64,000 nt of DNA from Deltaproteobacteria bacterium (lineage in GTDB: Bacteria; Desulfobacterota; Desulfobacteria; Desulfobacterales; Desulfatirhabdiaceae), in the NCBI GenBank assembly GCA_016219185.1, contig JACRBZ010000074.1:102022-166021 (forward strand), given 5' to 3'. The translations under genes and the position numbers were made by a program. Positions within the stretch are counted from its first letter, which is position 1; each line of letters opens with the position of its first letter. Shown here in pieces: positions 32,590 through 41,094 of this stretch. The notes beneath the pieces were generated by a model. That model made no database searches, had not been told where the DNA came from, and saw only the letters and a list, made by a program, of their open reading frames with translations.

Positions 32590-33483
32590 ATGACAAACGC
32601 TCGCCAAAAAACCGACCAATGGGTGCGCATCTTCTTTTTGAGTGTGGCCCTGGCATCCATCGCCATTTTGACCATGATCATGATTTTTTTATTTGCGGAA
32701 GGACTGCCGATTTTTAAGAAAGTTACTGTGTTCAAATTTTTATTTGGCACATACTGGTATCCCACTGCGGATCCGCCGGATTTTGGCATTTTCCCTCTGA
32801 TCGTGGCATCCCTTGCCGTAACACTGGTTTCCGCGATGATTGCCATCCCGCTGGGCGTCATGACGGCAATTTATCTGGCTGAACTGGCCCATAAACGCGT
32901 GGCCGAAATCATGAAGCCCGTTGTGGAGCTTCTGGCCGCCCTTCCTTCCGTGGTGATCGGATTTTTCGGCATGGTTGTAGTGGCGCCGTTTCTTCAGAAC
33001 ACCTTTGGCATTCCAACCGGACTGAATCTCTTTAATGCGGCGCTCATGCTATCCTTCATGTCCGTTCCCACGATATGCAGCCTTTCCGAGGATGCCATTT
33101 ACAGCGTGCCCGTTGCGTTAAAAGAAGGCTCTCTGGCTTTGGGAGCCACGCACTGGGAAACCCTGATCCGGGTCATTCTGCCGGCTTCGATTTCCGGTAT
33201 CAGCACGGCGATCATTCTGGGGATGTCCAGGGCCATCGGCGAGACCATGGTGGTTCTGATGGTGGCCGGGGGCGCGGCCATGATTCCCTCATCGCTCATG
33301 GATCCCGTGCGGCCCATGCCGGCCAGCATCGCCGCGGAAATGGCGGAGGCCTCGTTTCGCGGGGATCATTATTACGCGCTGTTTGCAACCGGTATGGTCC
33401 TGTTTTTGTTCACGCTGCTGTTTAACATCATCGCAGACCAGATTGCGCATAAATACCGTCAGACAGGAGAGGCATCGCTTTGA
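32590..33483 (+). CDS. pstC: Phosphate ABC transporter permease PstC
   Basis: Inner-membrane permease of 297 aa with about six helices. The PstC blocks are present: TYWYPTADPPDFGIFPLIVASL, the helix LLAALPSVVIGFFGMVVVAPF, and the cytoplasmic coupling loop EGSLALGATHWETLIRVILP that contacts PstB. No strong ribosome site precedes the ATG. It is separated from pstS by a hairpin and its stop overlaps the pstA start. Confidence 0.93.
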   Translation: MTNARQKTDQWVRIFFLSVALASIAILTMIMIFLFAEGLPIFKKVTVFKFLFGTYWYPTADPPDFGIFPLIVASLAVTLVSAMIAIPLGVMTAIYLAELAHKRVAEIMKPVVELLAALPSVVIGFFGMVVVAPFLQNTFGIPTGLNLFNAALMLSFMSVPTICSLSEDAIYSVPVALKEGSLALGATHWETLIRVILPASISGISTAIILGMSRAIGETMVVLMVAGGAAMIPSSLMDPVRPMPASIAAEMAEASFRGDHYYALFATGMVLFLFTLLFNIIADQIAHKYRQTGEASL

Positions 33484-34451
33484 TGGAAGAAACACAAATT
33501 CTGATAAATTCCCAATCCGGAGCCGCCGGGAAATATTCCGTCCGAACCCATTTGCCCGGGAAGAAAAACAATATCCTGGAATCCTCCTTCGAGCGGGTTC
33601 ATGCGCGCCGAAAACGCATTCAGCAGGTTTTGTTCATGCTGTTTCGGATAGCGGCGCTCATCAACGGCATCGGATTGTTTGTGATCGTTTTTTTTATCGC
33701 GGGGAAAGGCTGGAAGGCCATTACCTGGGAGTTTTTGACCCAGGCGCCGACGGATTCCATGACAAAAGGCGGCATCCTGCCCTGCATTGTGGGAACACTC
33801 TGTCTCGGCATCGGGGCCATTGTCGTCGCATTGCCCATTGGCGTTGCATCCGCCATTTATCTCAATGAATACGCCCGTCCCGGGCGGATGCTTCGGCTGA
33901 TCCGCCTTGGCATCAGCAACCTTGCCGGCGTGCCGTCCGTTGTTTTCGGTCTGTTCGGCCTGGCTTTTTTCGTGATCTGGATGGGAATGGGCGAGAGCAT
34001 TCTGGCCGGGGTATTGACTCTTGCGGCGCTGACACTGCCGGTCATCATCGGCTCAACCGAGGAAGCGCTGAAATCCGTGCCCAATACTTACCGGGAGGCT
34101 TCTCTGGCCCTTGGCGCCACCAAATGGCAGACCATTTACCGGGTGGTGCTTCCGGCCGCCCTTCCGGGCATTCTGACGGGCGCGATTCTGGGACTCAGTC
34201 GGGCCGCCGGAGAAACGGCGCCGATCATGTTTACGGCTGCGGTGTTTTTCACCCCGTCGCTTCCGACGTCGCCATTCAGCAAAATCATGGCGCTGCCGTA
34301 TCATATCTATGTTCTGGCGACTGCCGGAACAAACATTGAAGCCACCCGCCCGCTTCAGTACGGCACAGCGCTGGTGTTGATCGTCATGGTTCTGGGGATG
34401 AATCTTGTGGCTATCGTCTGGCGAGCCAGGCTTCGAAAAAGGATGAAATAA
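33483..34451 (+). CDS. pstA: Phosphate ABC transporter permease PstA
   Basis: Inner-membrane permease of 322 aa. Family blocks are ITWEFLTQAPTDSMTKGGILPCIVG, the helix NLAGVPSVVFGLFGLAFFVIW and the coupling loop REASLALGATKWQTIYRVVLP. A hydrophilic N-terminal extension of about 45 residues, rich in Arg and Lys, precedes the first helix and is longer than in enteric PstA. The ATG at 33483 overlaps the pstC TGA. Confidence 0.92.
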   Translation: MEETQILINSQSGAAGKYSVRTHLPGKKNNILESSFERVHARRKRIQQVLFMLFRIAALINGIGLFVIVFFIAGKGWKAITWEFLTQAPTDSMTKGGILPCIVGTLCLGIGAIVVALPIGVASAIYLNEYARPGRMLRLIRLGISNLAGVPSVVFGLFGLAFFVIWMGMGESILAGVLTLAALTLPVIIGSTEEALKSVPNTYREASLALGATKWQTIYRVVLPAALPGILTGAILGLSRAAGETAPIMFTAAVFFTPSLPTSPFSKIMALPYHIYVLATAGTNIEATRPLQYGTALVLIVMVLGMNLVAIVWRARLRKRMK

Positions 34452-34460
34452 AGAGGGATC

Positions 34461-35222
34461 ATGACCGAAAATTTTAAGCTCCGTGCCAGGCATTTGAATT
34501 TCTTTTATGGCAATGCTCAGGCGCTTTATGATATTTCACTGGACGTAAAACCATCTCAGGTAACCGCGCTGATCGGACCTTCGGGCTGCGGGAAAAGCAC
34601 ATTCCTGCGATGTTTGAACCGGATGAACGACTTGATTCCCACCAGCCGCGTCGAGGGCGAAATTACTCTGGATGATTTCAATATCAATGACCCTTCCGTG
34701 GATGTGGTCATGTTGCGCCGACGGGTGGGCATGGTTTTTCAAAAACCCAACCCCTTTCCCAAAAACATTTTTGAAAACGTGGCGTATGGCCTGAAGGTCA
34801 ACGGGGTAAAGGATAAAGCTTTCATCGAAAGCCGGGTCGAGGAAAGTCTTAAAAGATCGGCGCTCTGGGACGAGGTCAAGGACCGGATGCATGAATCGGC
34901 CCTGGGGCTTTCCGGCGGTCAGCAGCAGCGTCTGTGTATTGCCAGAGCACTGGCTGTTGAACCTGAAATTCTCTTGATGGATGAACCCGCATCCGCCCTG
35001 GATCCGATAGCCACCCAGAAAATCGAGGACTTGATCGGGGAGCTCAAGGAAAACTATACGATCATCATTGTCACGCACAGCATGCAACAGGCCGCAAGAG
35101 TATCGGATATGACAGCATTCTTTTACATCGGAAAACTCATTGAAATGGACGAAACCGATACCCTTTTTACTCGTCCCCGTCTCAAACAAACGGAAGACTA
35201 CATCACCGGCCGTTTCGGCTGA
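34461..35222 (+). CDS. pstB: Phosphate ABC transporter ATPase PstB
   Basis: ABC ATPase of 253 aa that powers PstCA. Walker A GPSGCGKST, the PstB-typical RCLNRMNDLIP, MVFQKPNPFPKNIFENV, signature LSGGQQQRLCIARAL and Walker B ILLMDEPASALDP are intact. An AGAGGGATC site precedes the ATG. The gene lies between pstA and phoU with short gaps. Confidence 0.95.
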   Translation: MTENFKLRARHLNFFYGNAQALYDISLDVKPSQVTALIGPSGCGKSTFLRCLNRMNDLIPTSRVEGEITLDDFNINDPSVDVVMLRRRVGMVFQKPNPFPKNIFENVAYGLKVNGVKDKAFIESRVEESLKRSALWDEVKDRMHESALGLSGGQQQRLCIARALAVEPEILLMDEPASALDPIATQKIEDLIGELKENYTIIIVTHSMQQAARVSDMTAFFYIGKLIEMDETDTLFTRPRLKQTEDYITGRFG

Positions 35223-35234
35223 TCAGAGGTTATT

Positions 35235-35891
35235 ATGGCAAAACATCTCCAAAGAGAACTTGAAAAAATCAAAAAAAGCATCTTGAGCCTGGGCGCTCTG
35301 GTGGAAGACCGGGTACGGCTGGCCATCAAAAGCATTGAAAGCCGAAATGCGGACATCGCCGAACAGATTGTCAGCATGGATTATGAAATCGATGAAATGG
35401 AAGTGGATATCGAGGAAGAATGCCTCAAGGTGCTGGCCCTGCATCAGCCGGTGGCCGTGGATCTGAGGTTTTTAGTGGGCGTGATCAAGATCAACAACGA
35501 TCTGGAGAGAATCGCCGATGAAACCGTCAATATCGCTTATCGTATCAAAACCATTTCCAAGGATAAAGCCTGTAAATTCATCTTTGATTATGCGGTGATG
35601 GCGGAAAAAGCCAGAAACATGCTCAAAATGAGCCTGGATGCCATGGTACAGCTCGATACGGATATGGCGTTTAAAGTCTGTCTTCAGGATGACGAGGTGG
35701 ATGCCTATGTCCGGCATGCCTATGAAGAGCTGAAGTCATCCATCCTTGAGACGCCGGAGAATGTGGGCGTCCTGATCAACATGTTCCTGATTTCGCGTCA
35801 TATCGAGCGGATTGCCGATCATGCCACCAATATCGCCGAGGAAGTCATCTATCTGACCGATGGCGAAATCGTCCGGCATGGCAAGTTCTAA
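35235..35891 (+). CDS. phoU: Phosphate signalling protein PhoU
   Basis: Cytosolic two-bundle helical protein of 218 aa that links the Pst transporter to PhoR and dampens signalling when phosphate is ample. Both metal-binding motifs are present: LERIADETVNIAYR and IERIADHATNIAEE. It is the last gene of the pst operon. Another PhoU-like module is fused to a kinase in the GAK operon at 4.2 kb, so the cell has two. Confidence 0.94.
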   Translation: MAKHLQRELEKIKKSILSLGALVEDRVRLAIKSIESRNADIAEQIVSMDYEIDEMEVDIEEECLKVLALHQPVAVDLRFLVGVIKINNDLERIADETVNIAYRIKTISKDKACKFIFDYAVMAEKARNMLKMSLDAMVQLDTDMAFKVCLQDDEVDAYVRHAYEELKSSILETPENVGVLINMFLISRHIERIADHATNIAEEVIYLTDGEIVRHGKF

Positions 35892-35942
35892 CATAACGGT
35901 TCACAGGGGTCAGGGAATAGGAAATGGCATCGCGGATGGCTA

Positions 35943-37331
35943 TCAGCGACAGCTTTCACCCTGGTACACGTTCTGTCTGGCGCCGGCTGCTGCCTTGAGG
36001 ACGCCGACATGTTCGTCCACATAATCAAAGATACGCGCCTGGTGTTTACCGGGTGCCGGGCGAAGCACCCGGCCGATATATTGAATCACCCTGCCACTGA
36101 AACGGATAGGGGTTGTCAGAAATAAAGAAGACAGGTTCGGGCAGTCAAATCCCTCGCCAAGGAGTTGACCGGTTGCGATCAGGACTTTGATGTTTCCATC
36201 GGCCAGCGCTTTCAGAATTTGCGCCCTTTTTCCGGCATCCACATCCCCGGTCAGCAGTTCAGCCGCGATTTTATGGCGAAAGGTCAGGATGGCCTTCAGG
36301 GTTTCGCAGTGCTGTTTCCGGTCTGATAATACCAGGCAGATGCCGTCTGTCTTTTCCGCCTCTATGGCCACGTCCGAGGCGATCAGGCGGTTTCGCGGGT
36401 CGTCCGTGGTCAGCTCCGCCAGCATTTTGCTGTAAGCCTTTGCCGGATCATGATGGGCCTTGAACTCGGTTGGACGCACCAAAATCTGTGCGGGTAGAAT
36501 ATCGCCGGAATCCACCAGCAGATTCTTGTCGATCGAATACTGAACATCTCCCAAATGCCAGAAGATCAATTTGGACAGATTGTCCCTGCGCCAGGGCGTG
36601 GCGGACAGTCCCAGCATGTATTTTGAGTCAAACAGCAAGACGGCTTCGGTAAATGTCCGGCTGGGGCACCGGTGGCATTCATCGACAATCAGAAACCCGA
36701 TTCCTGGCGCGATTTCCTCGGCGCATTTATACAGCGATTGAACCAGGGCAATGGTGATGTGCGTGCCGATCTTCTTTTTACCGCCGCCGATCCGTCCCAC
36801 GTTTGCTTCCGGAATATTTAAAAAGCTTTCGATGCGGCACATCCACTGATCGGCCAGATCCTGCGTATGCACAATGATCAGGGTCGGTTGGCGCCGGTCG
36901 GCAATCATGGCCATGGCCATGATGGTTTTACCGCTTCCGGTCGGCGCGGACAAGGTGCCGAAATGTTTTGGCATCAGGGCATCGACCGCGTCTTTCTGAA
37001 ACGGTTTCAGCATTCCGGTAAAGGTAAAATCAAGAAGTGGAAGACACCGTCTGTGATCGTCAATCCGGTATTCAATGCCGTCGTTTTTGCAGCGGCGGAT
37101 CAGATGCCCCATGGTTCCGCGCGGCAGGATCAGACCGCCGTCGGGCGTTCGGGTATAAAAGCAGAGCGTCTTGGGGGTTTGCCGGTTCCACCTTCCCATG
37201 CGTTCATTTTCCAGCCATTTAGGATTTGGAATTTCCAGTTGATTTCTCAAAAGCCTGTCGAGAGGATCTGGAATCCCTTCAAGCCGAATGTTCTTTCCGA
37301 TCGTTATCAGAAGCGGTTTTGTAACTGGCAT
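35943..37331 (-). CDS. DEAD/DEAH-box helicase of the SSL2/XPB-like type
   Basis: Superfamily 2 helicase of 462 aa. Motif I APTGSGKT, motif Ia VHTQDLADQW, motif II DECH, motif III SATPWR, and C-terminal motifs V (GQLLGEGFDCP) and VI (QYIGRVLRP) are all present. An N-terminal domain of about 100 residues precedes the core. No nuclease or methylase partner is adjacent, so a defence role is not supported. It is the last gene of a minus-strand group with the Cys-cluster, NifX-like and hemerythrin genes. Confidence 0.87.
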   Translation of the reverse strand: MPVTKPLLITIGKNIRLEGIPDPLDRLLRNQLEIPNPKWLENERMGRWNRQTPKTLCFYTRTPDGGLILPRGTMGHLIRRCKNDGIEYRIDDHRRCLPLLDFTFTGMLKPFQKDAVDALMPKHFGTLSAPTGSGKTIMAMAMIADRRQPTLIIVHTQDLADQWMCRIESFLNIPEANVGRIGGGKKKIGTHITIALVQSLYKCAEEIAPGIGFLIVDECHRCPSRTFTEAVLLFDSKYMLGLSATPWRRDNLSKLIFWHLGDVQYSIDKNLLVDSGDILPAQILVRPTEFKAHHDPAKAYSKMLAELTTDDPRNRLIASDVAIEAEKTDGICLVLSDRKQHCETLKAILTFRHKIAAELLTGDVDAGKRAQILKALADGNIKVLIATGQLLGEGFDCPNLSSLFLTTPIRFSGRVIQYIGRVLRPAPGKHQARIFDYVDEHVGVLKAAAGARQNVYQGESCR

Positions 37332-37345
37332 GAGTTTATGAAGGG

Positions 37346-37960
37346 TTATAAGCCGGCCCGTTTCTTGACCAGCAGAAGACCGGGGCTGTTGTGCAGGTAC
37401 ATGAGGGAAGAACTATATCCGGCGTTTATGAAAAACGCTTCCAGATCATCAAAAAGGATTTTTTTATCCGGCCAGGTAAACTGTTTTTCACGATTTTTTA
37501 AAACATTCCAGGCGGATTCCGCCAAAGGATGGTCCGAAAAAATCCGCTCCATTGCCGCATCGCAGAGAAACATCTGGCAGACAATTGGCTTGATCCGCCA
37601 CAGGCAGCCTTGCGGTCCCAAATAAACGCATTTGGGACCGGCATTCGGTTTTTGGAGAGCCGTCAACAGGAGTTTTCGTTCATCCGAAGTGGAAAGCAAG
37701 GTGTTTATCACGATATCCGCAAAAAACGTGATGATGCCTTCCCGGGAACAGCAGGCGCTGAGGCTGCTTTGAAAGCATTTTTGCGTGCAGGTGGATGCAA
37801 AATAAGTATTCAAAAAAGCATCCACCTCATCCCGGAACATCAGATATTCATGGAAAGCGGTTTTCAGGGTTTCGATCCGGTCCGGGGCCAGCGTATCCAG
37901 ATGCGTTGTCGCCAGAGAAATGGCTTCATGCTGCTCTTGCTGATAGGCACTGATCTGCAT
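37346..37960 (-). CDS. Cysteine-cluster protein (YkgJ-like)
   Basis: Cytosolic protein of 204 aa. Two Cys groups suggest metal or Fe-S binding: CTQKCFQSSLSACC near residue 58, and CVYLGPQGCLWRIKPIVCQMFLC near 110-132. The second is typical of the YkgJ/Fe-S oxidoreductase-like family, in which CXX(G/P)XGC is followed by RP-XXCR. The function is unknown. It directly adjoins the NifX-like gene and the helicase with minimal gaps. Confidence 0.68.
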   Translation of the reverse strand: MQISAYQQEQHEAISLATTHLDTLAPDRIETLKTAFHEYLMFRDEVDAFLNTYFASTCTQKCFQSSLSACCSREGIITFFADIVINTLLSTSDERKLLLTALQKPNAGPKCVYLGPQGCLWRIKPIVCQMFLCDAAMERIFSDHPLAESAWNVLKNREKQFTWPDKKILFDDLEAFFINAGYSSSLMYLHNSPGLLLVKKRAGL

Positions 37961-38341
37961 TTAATGAATGCACTGGCCATCGGGGCCGTGTCCGGAACAG
38001 GTGAGATCCATGCTGAAATCAATCAGTTTACCGGATTTGATCCGCTCCAGGTTTTCCGAAACGCTGCCCTCGACACCCCGGTAAACCTTGATATTGCCAG
38101 CCAGCAGTTTTTGAAGCGCACCTTTGCCGATGCCGCCGACCACAATGGCGTCAACGGGTTTTCCGTTCAGTGCCTTCAGCGGCTGACACTGTCCATGAAC
38201 ATGGTCTCTGTCCGGATTAACCACGGTTTCAAAATTGCCCGACTCCGAATCCGCAATAATAAAAAAAACAGCGGATCCAAAATGGTTGAACAAAGGGCTT
38301 TCCAGGCCGAAATTCTGTTGGGTTGGGAACGCAATTTTCAT
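37961..38341 (-). CDS. NifX/NifB-type FeMo-cofactor-binding-like protein
   Basis: Small protein of 126 aa from the dinitrogenase iron-molybdenum cofactor biosynthesis family: MKIAFPTQQNF, LFNHFGSAVFFIIADSESG, a His/Cys stretch near HVHGQCQPLKAL and GGIGKGALQKLL. Such proteins bind metal clusters in many anaerobes, with no link to nitrogen fixation required. The start at 38341 has AGAGGA 6 nt upstream; the ATG at 38383 is less likely. The C-terminal CSGHGPDGQC is an added potential metal site. Confidence 0.82.
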   Translation of the reverse strand: MKIAFPTQQNFGLESPLFNHFGSAVFFIIADSESGNFETVVNPDRDHVHGQCQPLKALNGKPVDAIVVGGIGKGALQKLLAGNIKVYRGVEGSVSENLERIKSGKLIDFSMDLTCSGHGPDGQCIH

Positions 38342-38392
38342 TTCATATCCTCTTTCTTGATCATAAAAATGTTCTTTTTTCAATCTAAATGA

Positions 38393-38647
38393 TTATATAA
38401 TGCATTTGCTATTTAAAAAGCCTGAATATTTTTTATCTGTTTCCATGATGTGCCGGTCCAACCATTCGCGCAAAAAATTCATGGTATCAATGGTGGTGGC
38501 GATGTTTCCCGCATTGAACTGTTCTTGAAGCTCTGATACTTTTTGGGTCATTGTTCGATGCTCATGACGGTGATTCAGATAAGCCGGGAAACAGTGGGTT
38601 TTCATTAATTGTTCTTCGTATTTTTCGTTCCATTTCAGAATTGTCAT
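38393..38647 (-). pseudogene. Bacteriohemerythrin with internal deletion
   Basis: Frame of 84 aa, against about 135 in the family. It begins like hemerythrin (ILKWNEK) and then jumps to the second half (YEEQLMKTHCFPAYLNHRHEH, then FLREWLDRHIMETDKKY). About 50 residues are gone, including the first iron-ligand His and most of helix A and part of B. The join is at about 38608-38625 and stays in frame. Oxygen binding at a di-iron site is therefore unlikely. It could be a pseudogene or an assembly collapse. Confidence 0.7.
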
Positions 38648-38912
38648 AAGGATTGTCTCCGATTAAGCCAACGCTGTGTGGTATGATAAGGCGGTTTTAC
38701 AAAAAATCAATTTGCGGTTCATTGTGACGGCATTTTTAATAATATCAGCATTAACAGCCCGTATCAACACGATTCGTGCTCCTGGTATACCTGTTGACAA
38801 AAAAACAATCCCGAATTACAGATTCAGAAAACACATGAGATTGTTCTTTCAGGAGACGGGTTAAATGCCGCAAGCGTTGTTGAAAAGGCAAAACAATTAA
38901 ATTGAGGATACC

Positions 38913-39752
38913 ATGATCATCGATATTCACACTCATATTTTTCCAAAAGACATCCGCGAGCATCGGGAAAAATATTTTCCGGATGAACCTGAGTTCAGGC
39001 TGCTGTATGATTCTCCCAAATCCAGGCTGGTGGGTGCCACAGAATTGATTTCCAGCATGGACGCGCAGGGAATCGACAAATCCGTGGTGTTTGGTTTTCC
39101 CTGGAACCGGTTTGAAACTGCGCAATTTCAAAACGATTACATACTGGAAATGGTTCAGGCCCATCCGGATCGGTTGATCGGATTCTGCTGCCTGAATCCA
39201 TCGCACCCTGCTGCGGCAAAAGAGGTTGACCGATGCATTCAGGGGGGGCTGAAAGGCGTCGGAGAGCTGGCCTTCTATCAATCGGGAATCGACGAGCCGG
39301 TTTTAAATGCGCTTTCTCCGATCATGTCTCTCTGTGCGGAAAGTCGCCTCCCCGTATTGATCCATACCAATGAACCGATCGGCCACGCGTATCCCGGCAA
39401 AGCCCCGATGACGCTCTCCGAGATTTACCAAATGGTGCGGCGCTTTCCGCACAATGTGATTATTCTTGCGCACTGGGGGGGGGGGCTGCCATTTTATCAC
39501 CTGCTGAAAAAGGAAGTTAAGGAAGCCCTGAAGAATGTCTATGTGGATACCGCGGCTTCGCCGTTTCTCTATGATTCTGCGATTTATCCGGTTGCCGCGG
39601 CGGCCCTGGGGTATGAAAAAATTCTTCTGGGCAGTGATTTTCCCCTGCTCAAGCCCTTGCGGTACATCGATGAAATGAAAAAGGCCGGACTGCCGGATGG
39701 GCAAATACAGGCAATCTGCGGAGAAAATGCAGCAAGGCTGATATCACATTAA
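38913..39752 (+). CDS. Amidohydrolase family 2 protein
   Basis: TIM-barrel metal hydrolase of 279 aa. HxH is near the start (DIHTHIF), with further ligands in LIHTNEP, ILAHWGGG and the Asp of LLGSDFPLLKP. This is the amidohydrolase-related (decarboxylase/lactonase) family; substrates range from aromatic carboxylates to lactones and cannot be chosen here. The gene stands alone. The 265 bp before it (38648-38912) contain only weak reading frames and no clear site. Confidence 0.86.
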   Translation: MIIDIHTHIFPKDIREHREKYFPDEPEFRLLYDSPKSRLVGATELISSMDAQGIDKSVVFGFPWNRFETAQFQNDYILEMVQAHPDRLIGFCCLNPSHPAAAKEVDRCIQGGLKGVGELAFYQSGIDEPVLNALSPIMSLCAESRLPVLIHTNEPIGHAYPGKAPMTLSEIYQMVRRFPHNVIILAHWGGGLPFYHLLKKEVKEALKNVYVDTAASPFLYDSAIYPVAAAALGYEKILLGSDFPLLKPLRYIDEMKKAGLPDGQIQAICGENAARLISH

Positions 39753-39814
39753 AAAAAATGAAAGAAAGCCATGACGTCCTTATTTGGCGTATCCAAGGGA
39801 ATTCTTGAAATTAC

Positions 39815-39843
39815 TTGACATAATTATCCGGTAAGTATTATAA
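39815..39843 (+). promoter_or_regulatory. Predicted sigma-70 promoter of the tol-pal operon
   Basis: TTGACA (39815-39820) is followed after 17 bp by TTATAA (39838-39843), or after 15 bp by TATTAT (39836-39841). It lies about 95 nt before tolQ in an AT-rich stretch, the only good promoter between the amidohydrolase gene and tolQ. Confidence 0.5.
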
Positions 39844-39937
39844 AAATAGATTGCGATTGATTCATCTTTTAATTGATGTTTGATGTTGCAATACGTTATT
39901 CCTGAATCCATATTCCAACAATCGGAGCAGTCGTCCA

Positions 39938-40669
39938 ATGGTTCCACAAGATATTAATTTGATTCAGATGGTCAGCAGTTCTGGCTTGATGGTGAACTTT
40001 GTCCTGCTGATGCTGCTTTTTTTCTCGGTGATGTCGTGGGCAATCATTTTTATCAAATATCGCTATATTCGAAGGGCTTTTAAGGAATCGGCGCTGTTTA
40101 CCGATTATTTCTGGAAAAGCCGGGATCTTTCCGAAGCGTTTGTCAAGGCCAAGCAGCTTCATAGCAGCCCCATTGCCCAAGTGTTTCGCATTGGATACGT
40201 TGAGCTCAAAAAAGTCAGCCAATCCGGGCCACCTGTCAAGCCCCAGGCCCCTGGGCAGGAGGCGTTGACCATGGGCGCCCATTTTGCGGGGATTGATAAT
40301 GTCACCCGCGCGCTCAGGCGCGCAAGCAATACCGAAATTACGCGTATCACCCAGATGGTGCCTTTTCTGGCAACAGCGGGAAACACGGCCCCTTTTATCG
40401 GGCTTTTCGGAACGGTATGGGGCATCATGAATTCTTTTCACGGCATTGGCCTCAGAGGATCGGCAACGCTGGCTGTTGTGGCTCCGGGAATTTCGGAAGC
40501 CTTGATAGCCACGGCAGCCGGACTTGCGGCTGCAATTCCATCGGTCATCGCCTTTAATTATTTCATGCAGAAGATCAAGATCATTGAGACAGAGCTTCAG
40601 GGCTTTTCAGCGGATTTTTTGAATATCATTGAACGGGACATCATGTCCGCCAAAGGAAGCAAGCCATGA
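39938..40669 (+). CDS. tolQ: Tol-Pal system proton-channel protein TolQ
   Basis: Inner-membrane protein of 243 aa with three helices, MotA/TolQ/ExbB family. It works with TolR as the proton-driven stator that energises TolA for outer-membrane constriction at division. The conserved block FLATAGNTAPFIGLFGTVWG and the pore helix APGISEALIATAAGLAAAIP are intact. It starts the operon tolQRA-tolB-pal-cpoB and overlaps tolR by 4 nt. Confidence 0.93.
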   Translation: MVPQDINLIQMVSSSGLMVNFVLLMLLFFSVMSWAIIFIKYRYIRRAFKESALFTDYFWKSRDLSEAFVKAKQLHSSPIAQVFRIGYVELKKVSQSGPPVKPQAPGQEALTMGAHFAGIDNVTRALRRASNTEITRITQMVPFLATAGNTAPFIGLFGTVWGIMNSFHGIGLRGSATLAVVAPGISEALIATAAGLAAAIPSVIAFNYFMQKIKIIETELQGFSADFLNIIERDIMSAKGSKP

Positions 40670-41091
40670 GCATGGGGGGCAATAACGACCGGCTGATGTC
40701 AGAAATCAATGTGACGCCGCTGGTTGATGTCATGCTTGTTCTGCTGATCATCTTTATGGTTACCGCACCCATGATGATGCAGGGGGTTGATGTCGCGCTC
40801 CCGGAGACCACATCCGCGCCGCTTACAGCCGAGAAAGAACACCTCATCATTACCATTGATCCCAACAGCCAGATCTATATCAACGATTTCCAGGTTCCAC
40901 TGGATAGCCTCGCCGGTAAACTGTCCAAGATTCTTGAAGGAAAACCGGATAAAGAGGCGTATCTTCGGGCCGACAAAAACATTCCCTACGGTACGGTTGT
41001 TCGAGTGATGGCGGAGATCAAGGCAGCGGGCATTGATAAGCTGGGAATGGTGACCATACCGCTGGATAATAAACCTGAAAAAAAGAAGTAG
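40666..41091 (+). CDS. tolR: Tol-Pal system protein TolR
   Basis: Single-pass inner-membrane protein of 141 aa, ExbD/TolR family. The membrane helix carries the proton-relay Asp (about residue 21) in NVTPLVDVMLVLLIIFMV, and a periplasmic domain with YLRADKNIPYGTVVRVMAEI follows. It pairs with TolQ. Its ATG overlaps the tolQ stop; a second ATG lies two codons in. Confidence 0.93.
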   Translation: MSMGGNNDRLMSEINVTPLVDVMLVLLIIFMVTAPMMMQGVDVALPETTSAPLTAEKEHLIITIDPNSQIYINDFQVPLDSLAGKLSKILEGKPDKEAYLRADKNIPYGTVVRVMAEIKAAGIDKLGMVTIPLDNKPEKKK

Positions 41092-41094
41092 CGA

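Noticed and set aside
35943..37331. Helicase as part of an anti-phage defence system
   Set aside because: No nuclease, methylase, protease or other defence partner is adjacent; the neighbours are a Cys-cluster protein and a NifX-like protein.
38676..38864. 62-codon plus-strand frame before the amidohydrolase gene
   Set aside because: No ribosome site, no recognisable sequence and AT-rich intergenic composition.
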